From Escherichia boydii (lineage in GTDB: Bacteria > Pseudomonadota > Gammaproteobacteria > Enterobacterales > Enterobacteriaceae): a DNA stretch of 64,000 bases. Location of the stretch: positions 2,232,001 through 2,296,000 of the forward strand of contig CP169086.1 of the NCBI GenBank assembly GCA_041890495.1. Direction: 5' to 3'. Positions within the stretch are counted from its first letter, which is position 1, and each line of letters opens with the position of its first letter. The translations under genes and the position numbers were made by a program. This document shows, piece after piece, positions 58,663-64,000 of the stretch. The notes under the pieces were generated by a model, which saw only the letters and a program-made list of their open reading frames with translations, was not told the origin of the DNA and made no database searches.

Positions 58663-59940
58663 ATGGATGTCGTGAAGATCAAAAAATTACGCTGGTATAT
58701 TATTTCACTCGTCATGTTAGGGACGATAATTAACTATTTAGCCAGAAGCACGCTCGGCGTCGCGGCGCCGGAAATGATGAAAACACTCAACCTCTCCAGC
58801 GAGCAGTACTCATGGATTGTGTCGGTCTTTCCTTTCACCTATGCCATCGGCGGGATAGCCTGCGGTTTTGTAATCGATAAATTCGGTTTGCGCGTCAGCT
58901 TTGCTGTACTTGCTGCATTGTGGTCTACATGCAACATGTTGACGGCATTATTTAACACCTGGTTCCCTATTGCCGCCTTGCGTGGCGGCCTGGGTCTGAC
59001 CGAAGCAGCCTTCAACCCTGCGGGTATGAAGGTGACAGCCGAGTGGTTCCCGGCAAAAGAGCGCGGCTTAGCCTGCGGCGTTTACAGCCTGGGTACCTCT
59101 GTTGGCGCCATGCTGGCGCCACCGCTGGTCGTTTGGGCGATTGTTAACTACAACTGGGAAATGTCTTTTGTTGTCACTGGTGCTGTCGGCGTTGTTTGGG
59201 CCATTCTATGGGCAGTGCTTTATCGCTCCCCGGAGTCGCATCCTGCGTTGCTGAAAGAAGAACATGAAGAAGTATTGGCAGACCAGATAGAGGTGATTCA
59301 AGAGAAAGCAACGCTGATGTCCATGATCAAAGATAAGAGCCTTTGGGCAATTTCCTTACCCCGCTTTATGGCAGATCCGGCATGGGGAACACTGCACTAT
59401 TGGATGCCACTTTACCTGGTGACGGTGCGTCAGATGAATATGAAAGAAATAGCGATGTTTGCATGGCTCCCCTTCCTGACCGCTGACCTGGGCTGCCTGG
59501 CGGCAGGTTATATTTCGAAGTTTCTGCACAATCGCGGCGTACATATTGTTAACGCCAAACGCATCACCTTTACCTTTGCCGCTCTGCTCATGCTGTCGAT
59601 GGCGGGCGTCGGTTTTGTCAGTAATGTCTATGTGGCTATTGCACTGTTCTGCATTGCCGGGTTTGCCCACCAGTGCCTGTCCGTTACCGTAATTAGCATG
59701 TCATCTGACCTGTTCCCGAAACAAAAAGTCGCGACCGCGACGGGTTTTGCCGCCTTCACCGGTAGCATGGGGAACTTTCTGTTTAGTATTTTCCTCGGTG
59801 CCATGGTTGCCGTTGTAGGCTACGACATCTTTTTTATCGGTCTGGGTGTCTTCGATTTGATTGGCGCATTGTTCCTGTGGCTGCTGGTTAAGGCTCCTTT
59901 GGTAAAAGTCGCACCGACAATCGCCTCAAAGCTAGCGTGA
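58663..59940 (+). CDS. MFS transporter of the hexuronate (ExuT/ACS) type
   Basis: This 425-residue transporter of the anion:cation symporter branch has about 12 membrane helices. Family features are NYLARSTLGVAAPEMMK in helix 1, the RGGLGLTEAAFNPAGMKVTAEWFP segment (given in part) of helix 4, and GTSVGAMLAPPLV in helix 5. It is closest in style to ExuT and unsaturated-uronate carriers. The start ATG 58663 follows GTACGGG; GTG 58672 is also possible. It is first in a four-gene operon and probably imports lyase products. Confidence 0.85.
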   Translation: MDVVKIKKLRWYIISLVMLGTIINYLARSTLGVAAPEMMKTLNLSSEQYSWIVSVFPFTYAIGGIACGFVIDKFGLRVSFAVLAALWSTCNMLTALFNTWFPIAALRGGLGLTEAAFNPAGMKVTAEWFPAKERGLACGVYSLGTSVGAMLAPPLVVWAIVNYNWEMSFVVTGAVGVVWAILWAVLYRSPESHPALLKEEHEEVLADQIEVIQEKATLMSMIKDKSLWAISLPRFMADPAWGTLHYWMPLYLVTVRQMNMKEIAMFAWLPFLTADLGCLAAGYISKFLHNRGVHIVNAKRITFTFAALLMLSMAGVGFVSNVYVAIALFCIAGFAHQCLSVTVISMSSDLFPKQKVATATGFAAFTGSMGNFLFSIFLGAMVAVVGYDIFFIGLGVFDLIGALFLWLLVKAPLVKVAPTIASKLA

Positions 59941-59957
59941 ACGTAAGGAATAGACTT

Positions 59958-61190
59958 ATGAATAATCGCGATATTGTGCTTATCAGTATGCTGTTTTCAA
60001 CCCCTGCATTAGCGGCGGCCGGGAAGCCACCCTTTCAGAGTCTGAATGGCAGTTGTCTGACCTACGATTGTAGCCAGATGCTTGAGATCAAAAAAAGCCT
60101 TCAACACGGAGATCAAACATATGCACCCGCCTGGAAGAGCCTACTGCAGAAAGCAGACCTAGCGCTGAAACACAAACCCTACAGCGTGACGGATAAAAAA
60201 TTGTTACCGGCATCGGGGAATAAGCATGACTATTACAGCTTTGGCCCCTACTGGTGGCCAAATCCGGATACTAAAGACCACCTTCCCTATATTCGTAAAG
60301 ACGGCCAGATAAACCCGTCGTCAAAAACAGACGATACGGACAGCAAGCGCCTGGTGCAGTTCTCTGACGATGTTAGCGCCCTATCGCTTGCCGCGTTTTA
60401 TAGTGCAGACGCCCTCTACGCGCAGAAAGCACAAATCATGCTGGATACCTGGTTTTTGAACAAAAACACCAGAATGAATCCAGACCTTAATTACGCTCAG
60501 GCGATCCCGGGCGTAGTGAATGGCAGGGGCATTGGCATTATTGATACGCGCGCGCTAATCGACATCGCTGACAGTATCGTCCTGTTGCACCATGCGGGAT
60601 TCCTTTCTGATAAAGAGGTCCAGGGTTACAAAAGCTGGTATTCAGCCTATACCACATGGTTATTAACCAGCGTTAACGGGCAGGAAGAGGGAAACTGGTA
60701 TAACAATCATGGTGCCTGGTATGACGCACAGGTTACCGCCTTTTCATTGTTCTCAGGCGACACCAAACAAGCCCGTCGGCAAATTGACATTTTCAAAAAC
60801 AGACACCTTGTCGCGCAGGTGAACGCCAAAGGTGAACTACCGGCTGAGCTTGAACGAACTCGCTCATTCCACTACACCAATTTCGCCCTGGCAGCCTACG
60901 CCAGAATGGGTCGCTACGGAGAAATAGCCGGTAACGATGTCTGGAATTACGAACTTGATGAGCGAACCATGAAAAAAGCCTTTTCCTTCGTCAGCCAGCA
61001 AACCGGCAAACCGGCCAGCGACTGGCCGTATCAGGAAATTAAATACCGCCCTCAAGAGGCTATCGGCCCATTACTGGCTGCGGCAAGAGCCTGGAATGAC
61101 GATGATTTCCGCAAAAATGCCGCAGTAATGATGAAGGCAAATAACACCGATATCAACATCCTGACCCCGGGCTCTGTACTGGTGAAGTAA
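59958..61190 (+). CDS. Exported alginate-lyase-family (PL5-like) polysaccharide lyase
   Basis: This 410-residue protein begins with a signal peptide (LISMLFSTPALA-AAG), so it acts in the periplasm. The alginate_lyase fold (alpha/alpha barrel) is indicated by YYSFGPYWWPNPD, NGRGIGIIDTRALIDI and the catalytic stretch EGNWYNNHGAWYDAQV, where Asn-His are the key residues. A later part is ELERTRSFHYTNFAL. I chose ATG 59958, with AAGGAAT eight bases before it. The true substrate (alginate or another polyuronate) cannot be read from sequence. Confidence 0.85.
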   Translation: MNNRDIVLISMLFSTPALAAAGKPPFQSLNGSCLTYDCSQMLEIKKSLQHGDQTYAPAWKSLLQKADLALKHKPYSVTDKKLLPASGNKHDYYSFGPYWWPNPDTKDHLPYIRKDGQINPSSKTDDTDSKRLVQFSDDVSALSLAAFYSADALYAQKAQIMLDTWFLNKNTRMNPDLNYAQAIPGVVNGRGIGIIDTRALIDIADSIVLLHHAGFLSDKEVQGYKSWYSAYTTWLLTSVNGQEEGNWYNNHGAWYDAQVTAFSLFSGDTKQARRQIDIFKNRHLVAQVNAKGELPAELERTRSFHYTNFALAAYARMGRYGEIAGNDVWNYELDERTMKKAFSFVSQQTGKPASDWPYQEIKYRPQEAIGPLLAAARAWNDDDFRKNAAVMMKANNTDINILTPGSVLVK

Positions 61191-61218
61191 ACGCCACGAC
61201 AACATATACAGGTTGATA

Positions 61219-63153
61219 ATGAAACAGTTTACACAAGCCCAGCTTGCCGCTGCAAAAGCCCGGGTAACGCCGGAAATACTTCGCTGCCTGGAGGAAAACA
61301 ACCAAGACGTGCTCAATCACGACACGCTGGTTCCGCAAACGGGCTGCGCCACCTGGAACCACTATTTTTACTGCCCGGAACACAGCGTGCGGCTGCTCTG
61401 GGACCGAAAATCTCCCAATAAGCACCGTTGCCCCGTTGATGGAGCCGTCTTTACCGGCGAACCCTACTACGGGGCTTGGTGGCGCTGGCTCAATGGACTC
61501 AATACCAAAGCGTGCTATGAGCTTGGCATCCTCTGGCTGCTAACGGACGATAAGAAATACCTCGATAAAATTATCGATATACTGATGCAGTACGCAAAAT
61601 ACTATCCCGACTACGAAGAACACGGCGGTATTCCTTATAACGGCCCCGGTAAAGCCAACGCGCAGACTCTGTGTGAAGCCAACTGCCATGCCGATTTTGC
61701 CCGTGGGTTCGATATCGTTAGCGCCGAGCTGACGGCAGAACAGTATGATTATATTTCCCGACGCCTGCTGCGCTGCGGGGCCGATTTTCTGATGCAGCAC
61801 CGGAGCAATCAAATCCACAACCACGAGGTGAAGATAGGCACTACCATCGGCATTATCGGCGCTATTCTCGACGATGAGCATTATCTGACGTTTGCCGTTA
61901 ACAGCCCTTACGGCCTGCGTTATCAGCTGGAACACGCCCTTCTGCCCGGCGGCTTATGGTTCGAAGGCTCGCTGCATTACCATTATTACGCGCTTGAGGC
62001 GTTCATTGGCTTTGAGAAATTCGCCTGTCATGGTCCGTTCAGCCTGCTGGATAAACCCTGGTATACGAACATGCTGTCGCTGCCATTAACGCTGCTGATG
62101 CCGAATATGACGCTGCCGAAGGTGAACGACTGCGTGAACGGTCAGGAGAAGCTCGGCCACGCCGATATCTATGAATTTGCATTCAACTATTATGGCAACC
62201 CGCAATATGGTGAGTTGTTAGCCTGGTTATACACCGCGGGACCGCGCGACAATATTGACGCTCTTTTCTATGGAAAACCCCTACCATCGCGGATGTTAAG
62301 CACACCGGAAGGCAATGAGCATAATCCTGATGCCGGATTTACGATAATCCGCAATGCGCCAGGGCGCGCCGTATGCATTAAGCATGGCCCCTATGGCGGC
62401 GAGCACGATCACTACGACAGGCTCAACCTCATCGTCTTCAATAACTACAGCGCACTGTTCCCCGATCTGGGCACCACCGGCTATGGCGCACCGCTGCACT
62501 ATGGCTACTACAAAAATACGTTTTCGCACAACACGCTGTGCGTCAACGGACTCAACCAGCCTCCTGCGCGACCCCGGGTGCTCGATTACCTGCAACAGGA
62601 GGGAGAATCGCGGTTTATCGCAGAAGTGGACTGGTGCAGCGTCGCTGTGTTACCCGACAGCAAAACTCGCGTGGAGTGGGATGATGAGTCCTACCGGGGC
62701 ATCGTTTTTCGCCGCACCGTCGTGGTGACGGAAAACCTGCTGATTGATAAATGGGACGTCGACAATCCTCACTACCAGTGCGTTGATGCGGTTTACCACA
62801 TCAATGCCGCAGCAACGCAGGCGGCACCACAGAATGGCGTCAGGATCTGCTACCCCTACGTTAAACAGGCAACCGAGCAACCTCTGAAGGGGAAAATTGA
62901 GGTTCGCTACCAGGCTGACGCCCCGGTTTCTGTCACCTGCTTTTCGACCAACAATACAGCGTTAATCAAAGCTCAGGGACCGAATAACCCTTCGACATCG
63001 ACGATCGACTACCTGCTATTACGCAGCCGTGATAAGCGTATTTCCTTCGTGTTTGTCACGGATTTCACGGGCACCGGGAAAGTCGATATCGTGAAGAGCG
63101 ACGACACGGTAACCGTCATTGACATGACGTTAAACCACGAATACCGCCTCTGA
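61219..63153 (+). CDS. Heparinase II/III-family lyase (oligo-uronate lyase)
   Basis: This 644-residue protein has no signal peptide, so it is probably cytoplasmic. The N-terminal alpha/alpha toroid carries QIHNHEVKIGTTIG (active-site Asn/His) and SLHYHYYALEAFIGF (Tyr). The C-terminal beta-sandwich starts with the metal/His segment KHGPYGGEHDHYDRLNLIV. Such PL15/PL17/PL12-like enzymes cut oligosaccharides exolytically to unsaturated monomers. ATG 61219 (MKQFTQAQL) is preferred to TTG 61213. It sits 28 bases after the previous gene. Confidence 0.85.
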   Translation: MKQFTQAQLAAAKARVTPEILRCLEENNQDVLNHDTLVPQTGCATWNHYFYCPEHSVRLLWDRKSPNKHRCPVDGAVFTGEPYYGAWWRWLNGLNTKACYELGILWLLTDDKKYLDKIIDILMQYAKYYPDYEEHGGIPYNGPGKANAQTLCEANCHADFARGFDIVSAELTAEQYDYISRRLLRCGADFLMQHRSNQIHNHEVKIGTTIGIIGAILDDEHYLTFAVNSPYGLRYQLEHALLPGGLWFEGSLHYHYYALEAFIGFEKFACHGPFSLLDKPWYTNMLSLPLTLLMPNMTLPKVNDCVNGQEKLGHADIYEFAFNYYGNPQYGELLAWLYTAGPRDNIDALFYGKPLPSRMLSTPEGNEHNPDAGFTIIRNAPGRAVCIKHGPYGGEHDHYDRLNLIVFNNYSALFPDLGTTGYGAPLHYGYYKNTFSHNTLCVNGLNQPPARPRVLDYLQQEGESRFIAEVDWCSVAVLPDSKTRVEWDDESYRGIVFRRTVVVTENLLIDKWDVDNPHYQCVDAVYHINAAATQAAPQNGVRICYPYVKQATEQPLKGKIEVRYQADAPVSVTCFSTNNTALIKAQGPNNPSTSTIDYLLLRSRDKRISFVFVTDFTGTGKVDIVKSDDTVTVIDMTLNHEYRL

Positions 63154-63200
63154 CAACGCAGTCAGAAGTCACGGATTCAATATGCAACTAAGGTGATACG

Positions 63201-63524
63201 ATGTTTGTTTTTCACAATCTGACGCAGCTGGAAGAGGCAGGTAATGGCGTAACGCGCCGGATCCTCGCCCATGCCGGCAATATGATGGCGGTTGAAGTGC
63301 ATTTTGCGCAGGGTGCTATCGGCCCTATGCATAGCCATCCTCACGAGCAGTTGACGTATGTACTCTCCGGTGAGTTTGAATTCACCATTGCCGACGAAAC
63401 GCACATCGTCAGAGCGGGAGATACTCTGTATAAACAGCCCAATGTTATGCACGGTTGCGTGTGTCGCAAGGCGGGAACTCTGCTGGATACCTTTACCCCA
63501 GTGCGTGAGGCTTTCCTGCAATAG
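63201..63524 (+). CDS. kdgF: KdgF-family cupin (unsaturated-uronate ring opening)
   Basis: This 107-residue single-domain cupin carries the metal motif GPMHSHPHEQLTYVLSGEFEF (given in part: HSHPHEQ) and the later His in PNVMHGCV. KdgF converts 4,5-unsaturated uronates from pectin or alginate lyases to 5-keto-4-deoxyuronate. AGGTGATACG precedes the ATG. It is the last gene of the operon. Confidence 0.88.
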   Translation: MFVFHNLTQLEEAGNGVTRRILAHAGNMMAVEVHFAQGAIGPMHSHPHEQLTYVLSGEFEFTIADETHIVRAGDTLYKQPNVMHGCVCRKAGTLLDTFTPVREAFLQ

Positions 63525-63529
63525 GCAAT

Positions 63530-63553
63530 AAAAAAGGCCGCTTTACAGCGGCC
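63530..63553. terminator. Shared terminator of kdgF and sucD
   Basis: AAAAAAGGCCGC-tttaca-GCGGCC has an A-run on the plus side, giving a T-run for minus-strand transcripts. It ends the suc operon mRNA and may also stop kdgF transcription. Confidence 0.8.
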
Positions 63554-63614
63554 AACCATGTCGAAACGGACATTTTTATACTGCAACGCCCCCCTTTCGG
63601 GGAGCAGAGAGGAC
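63530..63614 (-). ncRNA. sdhX: Probable SdhX (RybD) small RNA from the sucD 3' UTR
   Basis: The 3' UTR after the sucD stop carries ATGTC-cgtttc-GACAT and the terminal GGCCGC hairpin with T6, in the position from which SdhX is cut out of the sdh-suc mRNA in E. coli and Salmonella. SdhX represses acetate kinase and other targets. I recognise it by position and hairpins, so the 5' end is uncertain. Confidence 0.5.
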
Positions 63615-64000
63615 TTACTTAATGATGGATTTCAGTGCTTCACCGATATCCGCCAGGCTGCGAACGGTTTTCACGCCTGCGGCTTCCAGAGCAGCGAATT
63701 TCTCATCCGCAGTCCCTTTCCCACCGGCAATGATGGCACCCGCGTGGCCCATACGTTTGCCTTTCGGCGCAGTCACACCAGCGATGTAACCCACAACTGG
63801 CTTGGTAACGTGCTCTTTGATGTACGCAGCTGCTTCTTCTTCAGCGCTACCGCCGATCTCACCGATCATCACGATCGCTTCGGTCTGCGGATCTTTTTCG
63901 AACATTTCGAGAATGTCGATAAAGTTAGAGCCCGGGATCGGGTCACCGCCGATACCGACACAGGTCGACTGACCGAAACCGTAATCCGTGGTCTGTTTAA
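63615..64000 (-). CDS. sucD: Succinyl-CoA synthetase alpha subunit, C-terminal part (cut by window edge)
   Basis: These are the last ~127 residues of SucD, which with SucC makes succinate and ATP from succinyl-CoA in the TCA cycle. Visible segments are STCVGIGGDPIPGSNFID, MIGEIGGSAEEEAA and KRMGHAGAIIAGGKGTA, with the phospho-His in GHAGA. The frame is open to the window end. Confidence 0.96.
   Translation of the reverse strand, partial: KQTTDYGFGQSTCVGIGGDPIPGSNFIDILEMFEKDPQTEAIVMIGEIGGSAEEEAAAYIKEHVTKPVVGYIAGVTAPKGKRMGHAGAIIAGGKGTADEKFAALEAAGVKTVRSLADIGEALKSIIK

Overview
The window is chromosomal DNA of an enteric bacterium (Enterobacteriaceae). Gene content and order follow the bio-gal-tol-cyd-suc part of the enterobacterial chromosome, read in the reverse of the usual E. 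coli K-12 map order. No plasmid, phage, insertion sequence or CRISPR array was seen.

Layout: a clsB end, a broken ybhN and ybhL (1-2.3 kb); moaABCDE behind a molybdenum-cofactor riboswitch, ybhK and uvrB (2.3-8.6 kb); a lone UrtE-like ABC ATPase (9.3-10 kb); bioBFCD divergent from bioA across the BirA operator, then ybhB (10-15.5 kb); two histidine-utilisation operons, hutIGC and hutUH (15.6-21.9 kb); ybhC, a TisB/IstR-like toxin-antitoxin locus, pgl and ybhA (22-25.9 kb); modABC, acrZ, modE and modF (25.9-31.2 kb); galETKM, gpmA and aroG (31.4-37.8 kb); ybgS, zitB, pnuC and nadA (38.1-41.4 kb); a Lys/Val tRNA cluster (41.6-42.2 kb); tolQRAB-pal-cpoB with ybgC, and cydABX-ybgE (42.4-51.3 kb); the mannosylglycerate genes mngR-mngA-mngB (52-57.4 kb); a KdgR-box-controlled polyuronate cluster (57.5-63.5 kb); and the 3' end of sucD.

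Two things stand out. First, the sequence is a mosaic. Blocks whose proteins match, as I remember them, E. coli K-12 alternate with blocks that look like Enterobacter or a related genus. Several switches fall inside genes (bioB, ybhB, ybhA, modA, mngB, mngA). All the broken reading frames I found (ybhN, bioA, the ybhB start, modB, modA, the mngB amber codon) lie in the E. coli-like blocks, most within about 1 kb of a switch. A chimeric or patched assembly from a mixed sample explains this more simply than natural recombination, but both should be tested.

Second, the ybhC-pgl gap holds an apparent type I toxin-antitoxin locus. It has a 29-residue TisB-like membrane peptide with a strong ribosome site, a LexA box upstream, and an oppositely oriented small RNA of about 73 nt. 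The small RNA could pair over 23 nt, with one mismatch, to the toxin leader.

How the genes work together: moa makes molybdopterin and mod imports molybdate, and ModE-type palindromes lie in front of both. The hut genes degrade histidine under HutC. The 57-63 kb cluster looks like a complete outer-membrane-to-cytoplasm route for an acidic polysaccharide: KdgM-type porin, alginate-lyase-family protein, hexuronate-type transporter, heparinase II/III-family lyase and KdgF.
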